64,000 bases of DNA, taken from contig NZ_LNYA01000003.1 of the NCBI RefSeq assembly GCF_001467615.1, positions 121,539-185,538 of the forward strand, in the 5' to 3' direction. Origin of the DNA: Legionella erythra. Lineage in GTDB: Bacteria; Pseudomonadota; Gammaproteobacteria; Legionellales; Legionellaceae. The translations under genes were made by a program, and so were the position numbers. Numbering within the stretch: the first letter of the stretch is position 1; the number at the start of each line of letters is the position of its first letter. Below the pieces are notes generated by a model. The model searched no databases and was not told the DNA's origin. It saw only the letters and a list, made by a program, of their open reading frames with translations. Below are positions 26,607-34,594 of this stretch, piece after piece.

Positions 26607-26644
26607 AACTCTCCAGTTCCAGGTGGAATTGGAGAGTTTGTTTT
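26607..26644 (+). terminator. Strong intrinsic terminator
   Basis: AACTCTCCA-G-TTCC-AGGT-GGAA-T-TGGAGAGTT forms a 14-bp stem (one G.T) with a 4-nt loop and is followed by TGTTTT, 5 bp after the stop of the exported protein gene. It can serve the plus-strand gene and lies just before the end of the convergent gene. Confidence 0.85.
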
Positions 26645-27065
26645 AGCTGACTGTAAAATCTTCCCCGACGCCCCGAACCACTTTCCATTGGCACTCTGCA
26701 CCATGATAAGCAATCGCGGTAATGTCCGGCTGCGCCGGCCCCTTGGCCGTGACCACAAACACGCAGGCTTTCGATTGAAAACCAACCTCCTGTTTTACAG
26801 CCGTCACCGTGTACGCCAAATCAAAATCCGCATCGTTAGGAAAACCAAAACCATACACCAGCGGCTGGGATGCTGTAAGGGTGGCTTCGGTTAAAGGATT
26901 GCAATCGCGATCAGCAAAGACACCCCGCTGGTTAATCATTTTAAGCGTGACATGCCACTGCCCATCCAGTGAGTTGACTGTATGCCAGGTGTGGATATTG
27001 CACTCACTGGCCGCGTGAAGCGAGCCGGTGAGCAGCATCGTTAATACAAGTGCGCTGGCTTTCAT
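26643..27065 (-). CDS. Small exported protein with putative Fur box
   Basis: This 140-residue protein has a signal peptide (MKASALVLTMLLTGSLHA) and four Cys in the mature part (SECNIHTW, DRDCNPL, KACVFVV, AECQWKV), likely two disulfides in the periplasm. The beta-rich pattern resembles small secreted Legionella proteins, but no family is recognised. A Fur-like box (27109-27123) lies 44 bp upstream of the ATG, so iron may regulate it. The 3' end abuts the convergent gene's terminator. Confidence 0.65.
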   Translation of the reverse strand: MKASALVLTMLLTGSLHAASECNIHTWHTVNSLDGQWHVTLKMINQRGVFADRDCNPLTEATLTASQPLVYGFGFPNDADFDLAYTVTAVKQEVGFQSKACVFVVTAKGPAQPDITAIAYHGAECQWKVVRGVGEDFTVS

Positions 27066-27108
27066 GATCGTCCTTTATATTATTATGAAATCAGAACAAT
27101 AATATAAA

Positions 27109-27123
27109 TGAGAATTATTTGCA
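27109..27123 (-). promoter_or_regulatory. Putative Fur box
   Basis: TGAGAATTATTTGCA matches the 7-1-7 Fur core TGATAAT-N-ATTATCA at 11 of 14 positions and lies 44 bp upstream of the exported protein that ends at 26643. It also lies just past the end of the next gene, so only a test of the promoter would settle its use. Confidence 0.45.
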
Positions 27124-27146
27124 ATTGGGTGCTGAGCCGTATCACT

Positions 27147-27692
27147 TTACAGGGCTGTTTCGACTGTTCCTGCTATTTCCACGTTACTGGCTTTGTCGTA
27201 ACCGATTAATTTAAGCGACATGCCAGGGTCAACCGATTTATCCGGATTAATCACATAAATATTATCAGGGCTGCGCTCATCATTAAAAATGGACGGTTGT
27301 TCGTCACGGGCAGTGGCATCGCAATCAGCATCGGCTTTAAGCAAATAAACGGTCCAGGTCGTTTTACCGTCCTGAAACACCATCTCATTACGATTAACCC
27401 ATTTTGGCCCGAGCAGCTTTTTGATGGTTTTTGGATCGGCCTGACCGTCAGTCAGTCGTTTAAGATTTCGTCTTAATTCTAAAATACGGTGAATATTTAA
27501 CGGCAAGAGCAGGGAATGCAGGATAAAAATAGGCAGAAGATGCGCTGTAGTCGCATAAGCAATGAAAGCGACATTACTGCCAATGGCAATGAGACGCAGG
27601 GTCATAATTCGTTTAACATAAAAAGCGGCAAAAACAAGCGATGAAGCGATATATCCCAGGGCATTAATCAAAATATCCATATTATTACTCAC
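27147..27692 (-). CDS. Inner-membrane protein, YgjV-like N-terminus
   Basis: The 181-residue protein has three membrane helices in residues ~1-75, including ALGYIASSLVFAAFYVKRIM and LRLIAIGSNVAFIAYATTAH, which resemble the YgjV/PF10688 membrane family. A basic connector (LELRRNLKRLTDGQADPKTI) leads to a soluble C-terminal region of about 80 residues (LLGPKWVNRNEMVFQDG). The start ATG is preceded by a weak AGTAATAAT sequence. Function unknown. Confidence 0.6.
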   Translation of the reverse strand: MSNNMDILINALGYIASSLVFAAFYVKRIMTLRLIAIGSNVAFIAYATTAHLLPIFILHSLLLPLNIHRILELRRNLKRLTDGQADPKTIKKLLGPKWVNRNEMVFQDGKTTWTVYLLKADADCDATARDEQPSIFNDERSPDNIYVINPDKSVDPGMSLKLIGYDKASNVEIAGTVETAL

Positions 27693-27790
27693 TATCTGAT
27701 TCGCATCTTCCTACGGGTTTGTCTTATTCACCAAGGTAAACAATTCAGTCCACACCCAACGACAAAAACCATAAAACATGACGAACAAAT

Positions 27791-29242
27791 TCACTTCGAC
27801 TTGCCACCTCCTTGTTGCAACGCCGGTTCCGTAACCAATTGGCTGACCTCGCCCTTTTGACAAAAATCTGCTTTTAAATTTACCCCGCAGAGGCGGGCAC
27901 GTTTTGGGTCCAAAGACCAGTCTCCATTTTTACCTTTGATGGTACCTTTCTCTCCCCACCAGTTATTTCGGGCGTAAACACTGCCATTGATGACCATCAT
28001 CTCCACGCCATTCTGGGAGGCGCTGGAATTATTATAAATTTCATTATGCCCTGAGCTGGGGCTATCAATAAAGAACCCGCTTTCAGTTGGCGTCCCCTGA
28101 CCCAGATCAATGATGTTTTTCGGGGCATTACCCAATGAATTGCATATGACCACCCCAGGCCCGCCGCTGCCGGTGATAAGGCTGTTCTCGAGACGAAGCA
28201 CAATTTGCGCATGATGTTCAGTCGCCGTCATTTTGGCCAAGGGAGCAAACTTGCCCTGCCCATAGGCAGTGATGGTTTCAAGCCCTTCACTCATCTGCCC
28301 CTGCCAGGGCGAGCCGTAAAATTGATAGCCATTGATGTGAACGTATAATTTGGCGTCATCAAACGCCATGACATCAATGCCATCATTGAACAGTTTTAAG
28401 TGGCTGACCGTTAGCCCTTTAATTTTTAACCGCCCCTCAGCTTCGTCTTTGGCCAATAAATAAATGCCGGCATGGTAATTAGGCAAAACACCCGCAAGGG
28501 TACCGTTGCCTTTAATCATGTTGTTTTCGAGAGCAATGCCAGCCGATGATTTTTCGCCCAGTAACACACTGATGCCGGATCCCTTCGTGCCGCTGCCATT
28601 CTCCGCTTCAATGAGGCTGTTGCTGATTTCAATGGCGTCCAGTGAATAATCACTGTCTCCAATAAAGGCAATCGCCGCCTTGGGGAAATTCCGGTTATTA
28701 TACTTTTTGCCAAGAAAAAAGGTCATAAAGCCGCGTAATTCCGGCGGGGGTAAAAATTCATCCTGGACTTGTGCCGCCTGATTGGCACCAACAATGCGCG
28801 TGTGACTGATTTTCACATTACGTACATTTTTTCCATAAATGGCGTAACCTGCGGGTTTTATGATCTCTATACCCATGATTTGCGTATTTTCGGCCAATTC
28901 AATGGCATCCCCATCAGGATTGGTTATTCTGGCGCCAGCCTGGTTGACCTGGCACACAAACGGCGTGCCTGCACAGCCAATCTCGCCGCCGCCTTTTATG
29001 ATCTGATCCGGTTTAAGTTTGATTTTTCCCTTAAAAATGTCCGGTGAAGGGAGGATGACCAGGGTGTCCCCCTCTTCTGCGAGATTACCCAATGCCTCCA
29101 TGCTGTTAAACGGTTCTTCGGCAGTGCCTTTGCCGGGAGAATGACCGGCTTTCAGGTACCAGGTGGTGGCATGGGCAGATAGACCTGCCGCGAATAATGC
29201 TAAACCGACCAAGGTCTGAAGCGTGGGCTTTAACGAAAACAT
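27791..29242 (-). CDS. Exported right-handed parallel beta-helix protein
   Basis: The 483-residue protein has a signal peptide (LQTLVGLALFAAGLSAHA). The first mature segment (WYLKAGHSPGKGTAEEPFNS) is typical of secreted pectate-lyase-like folds (DUF1565-type start). The remainder repeats short N/D-G-rich turns (DAIEISNSLIEAENGSG, IALENNMIKGNGTLAG, LRLENSLITGSGGPGV), the signature of a right-handed beta-helix. A polysaccharide-binding or lyase role on the cell surface or outside is possible, but no catalytic site is evident. Confidence 0.75.
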   Translation of the reverse strand: MFSLKPTLQTLVGLALFAAGLSAHATTWYLKAGHSPGKGTAEEPFNSMEALGNLAEEGDTLVILPSPDIFKGKIKLKPDQIIKGGGEIGCAGTPFVCQVNQAGARITNPDGDAIELAENTQIMGIEIIKPAGYAIYGKNVRNVKISHTRIVGANQAAQVQDEFLPPPELRGFMTFFLGKKYNNRNFPKAAIAFIGDSDYSLDAIEISNSLIEAENGSGTKGSGISVLLGEKSSAGIALENNMIKGNGTLAGVLPNYHAGIYLLAKDEAEGRLKIKGLTVSHLKLFNDGIDVMAFDDAKLYVHINGYQFYGSPWQGQMSEGLETITAYGQGKFAPLAKMTATEHHAQIVLRLENSLITGSGGPGVVICNSLGNAPKNIIDLGQGTPTESGFFIDSPSSGHNEIYNNSSASQNGVEMMVINGSVYARNNWWGEKGTIKGKNGDWSLDPKRARLCGVNLKADFCQKGEVSQLVTEPALQQGGGKSK

Positions 29243-29296
29243 GATGGTTGTCCATAAGCGCCTATGGACATTTTATGCAGCAAATTTAATGCCAGA

Positions 29297-29719
29297 TCAG
29301 AAAACCAGTGCTTTTTTTAGGAAAAAGCGATCATAGCCCAAAAGGTATCGGGGTACACAGGCAATGATTTCAAAATTATTTTTTTGGTAAAATTCAAGTG
29401 CTTGAAATGAAAAGGTATCAACAAACACTTGTTTAATCTGTTCACTTACTGCCTGCTCATCGATTGTTGCCAGAAGGCGTGACCCTAAGCCCTGGCGGCG
29501 ATAATTTTCTTCAAACCACAGCACATCGATGTAGAGTGCATCGCTGTGTTGCCAGAGGGATGCACCGCCAATCAAGCGCCCTCTATCCCGCGCAAAAATG
29601 CAGAAATGACTGGCCCGCTCATGAATGCAGCTGACATTGAACGCCACAATGCCTGCGCGTAAAAAGGCTTCATCTTCCTCAGCCGGTTGAGGCTCCACCG
29701 TTAATTGAACCCGTGTCAT
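29297..29719 (-). CDS. GNAT-family N-acetyltransferase
   Basis: This is a cytoplasmic acyl-CoA-dependent transferase of about 140 residues. The acetyl-CoA loop is YRRQGLGSRLLATIDEQA (R/Q-x-x-G-x-G/A), preceded by ALYIDVLWFEEN and followed by VFVDTFSFQALEFYQKNNFE, the classic GNAT beta6/alpha4 region. I chose the ATG at 29719 because ACAGGAGGAAGC precedes it; a longer frame exists. The substrate is unknown. It is divergent from the adenosine deaminase gene. Confidence 0.85.
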   Translation of the reverse strand: MTRVQLTVEPQPAEEDEAFLRAGIVAFNVSCIHERASHFCIFARDRGRLIGGASLWQHSDALYIDVLWFEENYRRQGLGSRLLATIDEQAVSEQIKQVFVDTFSFQALEFYQKNNFEIIACVPRYLLGYDRFFLKKALVF

Positions 29720-29846
29720 GCTTCCTCCTGTGCACCCATGGCCGACTATACTAGCTGAAATCAGGTTGTTGGCCAATCGTCGTTCCAGGCTGACGTCTGC
29801 CTTAATTGTCGATACAATGCAGCACTTTCGACGTCAGGAGGCCGAC

Positions 29847-30878
29847 ATGTACGCCAAAACGGAGCAACAATTTAGCGATTTCCATTGCCATCTCAATGGC
29901 AGCTTCAGCCAGGGCTTTCTTAAAAAAATAGCTGAACGAAACAATTGCCTGGCGGTTTACCAGCAATTCCTCGAGACGCAGGAACATTATGAAAAAAAAT
30001 CACAGGAAGAACCTCGCGACATCGAAGCGTGCCTGAAACTGATTTGGGCACAATTTTCCCTTGTCCACAAGATGGTGCAAACGCTGCCGGACATTCAGGA
30101 AGGGACTTACGACGTCGTCGCCCATTCTGCAGGGCAATACCTCGAGATCCGCACAACCCCCAAATCCATGAACGGCTCTTCAGTTGAGAAATACATCGAT
30201 GCCTTTCTGAAGGGCTTGCTCGATGCCAGGGAGGACGTTTCACTGGGTAAAGAAGCGTATGGGTTACTGAGCCTGGACAGAGCCCATCACACGGCAAAGG
30301 ATGCAGCCTATTTTATTGAGAAGGTGTTAAGCAGCGGCGGCTTGCTCAAAGGCATTGATATCAGCGGCCAACCCCTGGCTCCGCGTCAGTTAACAGGCGA
30401 TGAATTAATCAAGACCATTCAACTGGCGCTGGAAAATAACGTGGGCCTTGCCATTCATATGGGTGAAACCGATACCCCGGCAGAACGCCAGGACACCGAC
30501 ACTATCCTCGCGACACTGGAAGACTGGGTAAAAAAACACCCTGAATCGAGCGGCCATCCCTTCTTCGGTAAAATTCGCTTAGGCCATTGCATCTATCTCA
30601 CTGAACACCAAAAAGAGCGCATCGCCGCATTGCAATTACCGATTGAGGTCTGTCCGACCTGCCACGCCAAATTAAATTGGCATGAACAGGGTAAACCACA
30701 CCCGGTAACCGCCATCTACGATTCGGTGTCACAACCGATTATTCCTGGGACAGATGATGAAACCATCTTTAAATCAGCTATCCAGCAGGAGAGTCAACTG
30801 GTGTTTGGCTTTTTTAAAAATCCGAATCAGATAAGGTTTGAAGAATTCCTGCAACAACAAAAACAATACCGCTTTTAA
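29847..30878 (+). CDS. Adenosine deaminase family protein
   Basis: This is a zinc hydrolase of the amidohydrolase superfamily that deaminates adenosine, adenine or a related purine. The ATG at 29847 follows TCAGGAGG, giving 343 residues. The metal site motif is FSDFHCHLNGSF near the N-terminus, then GIDISGQP, LAIHMGETD (His and catalytic Glu region), KIRLGHCIYL and the C-terminal IIPGTDDETIF (the Asp pair). Length matches the family. It may act in purine salvage. The end lies 3 bp from the convergent selO. Confidence 0.85.
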   Translation: MYAKTEQQFSDFHCHLNGSFSQGFLKKIAERNNCLAVYQQFLETQEHYEKKSQEEPRDIEACLKLIWAQFSLVHKMVQTLPDIQEGTYDVVAHSAGQYLEIRTTPKSMNGSSVEKYIDAFLKGLLDAREDVSLGKEAYGLLSLDRAHHTAKDAAYFIEKVLSSGGLLKGIDISGQPLAPRQLTGDELIKTIQLALENNVGLAIHMGETDTPAERQDTDTILATLEDWVKKHPESSGHPFFGKIRLGHCIYLTEHQKERIAALQLPIEVCPTCHAKLNWHEQGKPHPVTAIYDSVSQPIIPGTDDETIFKSAIQQESQLVFGFFKNPNQIRFEEFLQQQKQYRF

Positions 30879-30881
30879 CCC

Positions 30882-32333
30882 TCAGGATGAACAACTGACT
30901 GCGATTTTCGCCGCCCAGTCGGGCGGCAATTGCGCGTAATGCGCCTGCTCAGGTTGCTCGTCGAAAGGCTTCTGCATTAGCCGAAACAGCCTGTCGATTT
31001 CGCTGTAATCCTGATGCTCATAGGCGGCCTCAATGGCTTGTTGGGCCAGGTAATTGCGCAGGATGTATTTTGGATTGACGCTTTTCATTTGCCGGCTGCG
31101 TTCATGAGCAGAAAGAGGTTCGCAAGCGTTACGCGCATTGTAAGCTTTAAGCCATGATTTGATGACTTTTGGCTGGCAGGTCAGGCGGTCAAAGCAACCA
31201 TCATCCTGATGAAGCACATAATCACTGAGTGTCCGTAAAAATAACGTGTAATCCAGGCGATGCTGCTGCATTAAATTCAGCATGGCATTGACCAGCTCCA
31301 TATCCTCTTCCTGCGCCTGCTCCCAACCCATTTTTTGACACATTAATCCGCTGTAAGCCCTGTTAAGTTCCGGTTGAAACAAATCCAGTATCGATTTTAA
31401 CGCCTCTTCAGGTAACAAGGGAGTCAGTGCCTGGGCAAACGCCATCAGATTCCAAAAGGCAATGGCAGGTTGCCTGTCAAAGGCATAACGTCCAGACTCA
31501 TCCGAACTGTTGCAGACATGGGCGGCGTCATAAGCGTCCAAAAAACCAAAAGGTCCGTAGTCAATGGTCAATCCCAACACTGACATGTTATCGGTATTCA
31601 TCACCCCATGACAAAAACCAACCGCCTGCCATTGGGCTATGAGGCGGGCTGTGCGTAACACCGCCTGTTCAAACAAGTGGGCATAGCCCTTTTCCTCACA
31701 GGGCTGGCCAGGATAATGCCGTGTTAACACATAATCGGCCAACTGCTTCACCGCCTCAACTTGGCGGGTGTAGTAAAAATACTCAAAATGGCCAATTCGG
31801 ATATGCGATTCAGCCACTCGAGTCAGCACAGCACCGGGCTCCGGCACATGGCGATACACCGGCTCATGCGTGGCAACGACGCACAAGGCGCGTGTGGTTG
31901 GAATACCCAGGGCGTGCATGGCTTCAGAACCGAGATATTCGCGAATCGTCGAGCGCAACACTGCCCGGCCATCCCCCATACGGGAATAAGGGGTTTGGCC
32001 TGAGCCTTTTAATTGAATATCCCAACGCTCGCCCTGGGCATTAATCACCTCACCCAGCAGCAAGGCGCGGCCATCGCCCAGTTGCGGCACGTAATAACCA
32101 AATTGATGCCCGGCATACACCATCGCCAATGGCTCACTGCCGGGCAGACGCTGATTGCCGCCAAAATAATGGGCAAACGAGGGAGATCTTAAGGCCTCTG
32201 CATTAATCCCGAGACGCATGGCCAACTCCTCATTGACATGGACCAGCTCACAGGCATTTACAGGGGTCGCATCCAGCAAGGTATAAAAAGTATCCGGCAA
32301 GCGGGCAAAACTGTTATCAAATTGAAGACGCAT
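30882..32333 (-). CDS. selO: Protein adenylyltransferase SelO (YdiU)
   Basis: SelO is a pseudokinase-fold enzyme that AMPylates proteins in redox control. The ATG at 32333 (MRLQFDNSF) gives 483 residues, the usual E. coli YdiU length. Conserved segments include YAGHQFGYYVPQLGDGRALL, LKGSGQTPYSRMGDGRAVLR and NTDNMSVLGLTIDYGPFGFL, the inverted-ATP active-site pattern. The bacterial form lacks the C-terminal selenocysteine of human SELO; here the chain ends KIAVSCSS. Confidence 0.92.
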   Translation of the reverse strand: MRLQFDNSFARLPDTFYTLLDATPVNACELVHVNEELAMRLGINAEALRSPSFAHYFGGNQRLPGSEPLAMVYAGHQFGYYVPQLGDGRALLLGEVINAQGERWDIQLKGSGQTPYSRMGDGRAVLRSTIREYLGSEAMHALGIPTTRALCVVATHEPVYRHVPEPGAVLTRVAESHIRIGHFEYFYYTRQVEAVKQLADYVLTRHYPGQPCEEKGYAHLFEQAVLRTARLIAQWQAVGFCHGVMNTDNMSVLGLTIDYGPFGFLDAYDAAHVCNSSDESGRYAFDRQPAIAFWNLMAFAQALTPLLPEEALKSILDLFQPELNRAYSGLMCQKMGWEQAQEEDMELVNAMLNLMQQHRLDYTLFLRTLSDYVLHQDDGCFDRLTCQPKVIKSWLKAYNARNACEPLSAHERSRQMKSVNPKYILRNYLAQQAIEAAYEHQDYSEIDRLFRLMQKPFDEQPEQAHYAQLPPDWAAKIAVSCSS

Positions 32334-32462
32334 AGAGAACACCTGAATGAATTACCCAGAGTATAGCGTTAAATGACAACAAAGACCGCTTTCAATTCAT
32401 TTCTGTTGTTAATTTTAATAAGGGCGTGTAAATAGTATTGCAATATTGCAAATTATTGATTT

Positions 32463-32482
32463 CTTAATTATTACTTAATGTT
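32463..32482 (+). promoter_or_regulatory. PmrA box upstream of gene 32526
   Basis: CTTAATTAT-TA-CTTAATGTT matches the Legionella PmrA consensus cTTAATatT-N2-cTTAATatT with both CTTAAT half-sites intact and the exact spacing. A TATACC hexamer that could serve as -10 starts 14 bp downstream. In L. pneumophila PmrA activates many Dot/Icm effector genes. Confidence 0.75.
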
Positions 32483-32497
32483 TTTTTAGGTAGTGTT

Positions 32498-32521
32498 ATA
32501 CCAAAGTAGTCATTTTGGTAT
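32498..32521. repeat. Perfect inverted repeat over the translation start region
   Basis: ATACCAAA-GTAGTCAT-TTTGGTAT has two perfect 8-base arms and ends 4 bp before the ATG at 32526. No separate ribosome site is visible, so it may act as an operator or as an RNA hairpin that hides the start. Confidence 0.7.
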
Positions 32522-32525
32522 AGCT

Positions 32526-33197
32526 ATGAAGAACAGAATTAACGCACGTGAGACAAATCTGGCTAAAGTCAGTGAAGATAAAGCATTGGAAGATTCATTA
32601 AACACGCAGGGGCTTTTTTATCTCTACTCTTTTTTTGACAAACCCACCCGCAAGGCACACAAAATCGATAGTGTCGAAGGGCAATGGGTTTATGATGAAA
32701 GCCGCGAAAAAGTGCCCAATAAAACCTACATGTATGCGGTAGGACCAAACGGCGCCCTGTACATTGGCACACCGACCGTTCATTCCCAATTTAAAGCAGG
32801 TAAACAAACCCAATCAGCTGGCTGGCTGGATTACCGATGGAATGAATCCACGGGAAAAAAAGAAGTGATCATGGATAATTGCAGTGGGCATTATACTCCC
32901 ACCCTCAGCCAGTTTTTAAGCACGGTGCATGGATTATGCGAGGCCAACATGCTACCTGCTTCATTTCAGATAAAACTGAGCAAATTTACTCAATTCGATT
33001 ATCAAAATGACTTGGACGCATTGTTTAAAAAAGCCAAAGAAGATTCTTCTGACACCGAAAAATCGGCGTCCATTTTGGTACACTATGATGCTGAAGCCAA
33101 CGCGCTTTCATGTTCATGTGGTAACCAACACGTCACCTTCAGTGCTGAGCAGATCAAAGCCAAAAACATTGTCATGGCCCTGGGCGGTGGTGCTTAA
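32526..33197 (+). CDS. Candidate effector with SGHYxP motif
   Basis: This is a soluble protein of about 223 residues with no signal peptide. I chose the ATG at 32526 (MKNRINARE). The middle part carries NGALYIGTPTVHSQFKAGKQ, QSAGWLDYRW, and then VIMDNCSGHYTPTLSQFL. This order of HS-x-F, AG and SGHY-x-P recurs in several Legionella and fungal secreted proteins that I recall without a proven function. The C-terminus ends IVMALGGGA. A PmrA box lies 44 bp upstream, which supports membership in the effector regulon. The end overlaps the convergent phosphatase/F-box gene by 4 bp. Confidence 0.65.
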   Translation: MKNRINARETNLAKVSEDKALEDSLNTQGLFYLYSFFDKPTRKAHKIDSVEGQWVYDESREKVPNKTYMYAVGPNGALYIGTPTVHSQFKAGKQTQSAGWLDYRWNESTGKKEVIMDNCSGHYTPTLSQFLSTVHGLCEANMLPASFQIKLSKFTQFDYQNDLDALFKKAKEDSSDTEKSASILVHYDAEANALSCSCGNQHVTFSAEQIKAKNIVMALGGGA

Positions 33198-34498
33198 ACA
33201 CCGGTCGCTCCGAGCATTTGCGGGGTCTTGAGGGCTGGCCATTCCTCAAAGGCAGACAGAAGTATCGTGTTTTTACGCGTTCTTGCCAAAACCCAGGGTG
33301 TTAATCCGGAGTGATTGGGGGCATTGGGATCCAGGAGCTTTAATTCTTTCACATAGGCTATCAGTTCAGAACGAGTAGAGTAGCATAAAGCCTCCAGTAA
33401 AGACGCACCGGCCTGATTTTTCTGAGCAGGATCCACCCCTTTTGTCAGGTGCAAATATAAAAACGCGTTGTAACTGCCATAAAACGCGGCGATAAAGAGA
33501 AGGTTACTCCCCTGTAGATTGACTACATGCCAATTAATTGAGTCATTGTCGAGATGCTTCAATACATTCACATTGTCCGCCATGACCGCATAACTTAATA
33601 ATTCCTGTCTGCTTTTTTGATCAAGCGATCCTAAGTACGATTTAATAAGATCTGCTTTAAAACCAAAAATGGCCCCGGTTAACATGTTCACTAACACGGA
33701 GTTATCTTTGGCATTCTTTATAAAATGGGTACATGTTGTTTTATTGCCAAAAAACCCTACTGCGAAAGCCATAGACTTCTTAGGAAAAGGGATGGCATTC
33801 AAGCGCTTATAGAGGTTAAACAGTACGGGAAAGGATAATTTATGTTCTTGCCAGAAATCGATTTCATCCTGACTTAATTTGAATGTTTTGGTCAGGTGGG
33901 CTATCCATAATTTATCCATTTTTTCTGTAACGAAGTGCCTGAAAAAACGGCATGTTCTACCCAGAGAAGACCAGGATTCAGGCGACAAATCTGAGATGAT
34001 GAGTGATAATGAATCGTGGCCCAGCGACATAAAATTGGTGTTTAATTCCCTGGCATAATCCATTAACTGCCCGACAAAACCTTTATTGGGCGAAACCACC
34101 GATCGTAATTTTATAAGTTCTTGCAAAATGTCTGCATAATCAACCGTTAATCCCTGACGGTGTCGATCATGCATAAGCCATGCGATTACAAAGCTGGCTG
34201 AACGAGACATGCCTTTTTCACAATGCACCAGCACCTTGCCGCCTTGAGCGATAGCGTCATCGATAAAAGCCAATACTTGTTCAAAATGACAACGAATATT
34301 TTCTTTAGACGAATCAGCGAGCTGGATATGAAGATGCTTGATGCTGTCAGCTACAATGATTTTCGATTGAATAATACTGACCACATGAGTAATTCCCTCA
34401 CGCTTAAATCCCTTGCTGGTCAGAGCATCTTCACTCCCTAAAAACAGATGCCCATTGATTTTGCTCAAATGGGCTAATTGTTTTTCAAGATGGTGCAT
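33194..34498 (-). CDS. Dual-specificity phosphatase / F-box / ankyrin-like fusion, candidate effector
   Basis: The 434-residue protein combines eukaryotic-like parts. Residues ~15-150 form a dual-specificity phosphatase: catalytic loop VHCEKGMSRSASFVIAWLM (Cys93, Arg99) and the general-acid Asp62 in IQLADSSKEN. Residues ~160-205 resemble an F-box (HDSLSLIISDLSPESWSSLG, TCRFFRHFV, then LWIAHL). Residues ~285-420 have ankyrin-like repeats (VNLQGSNLLFIAAFYGSYNA, NHSGLTPWVLARTRKN). A phosphatase linked to Skp1 binding and protein recognition suggests host-directed activity. No signal peptide and no PmrA box. Confidence 0.72.
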   Translation of the reverse strand: MHHLEKQLAHLSKINGHLFLGSEDALTSKGFKREGITHVVSIIQSKIIVADSIKHLHIQLADSSKENIRCHFEQVLAFIDDAIAQGGKVLVHCEKGMSRSASFVIAWLMHDRHRQGLTVDYADILQELIKLRSVVSPNKGFVGQLMDYARELNTNFMSLGHDSLSLIISDLSPESWSSLGRTCRFFRHFVTEKMDKLWIAHLTKTFKLSQDEIDFWQEHKLSFPVLFNLYKRLNAIPFPKKSMAFAVGFFGNKTTCTHFIKNAKDNSVLVNMLTGAIFGFKADLIKSYLGSLDQKSRQELLSYAVMADNVNVLKHLDNDSINWHVVNLQGSNLLFIAAFYGSYNAFLYLHLTKGVDPAQKNQAGASLLEALCYSTRSELIAYVKELKLLDPNAPNHSGLTPWVLARTRKNTILLSAFEEWPALKTPQMLGATGV

Positions 34499-34594
34499 AA
34501 ATTCTCAAACAATAAAAAATAAGTCGGATTTTATCACAAACTGACCAATCGATGACAAGAATTTGCTCTACTATCCATTTTTATTGAAATCACT

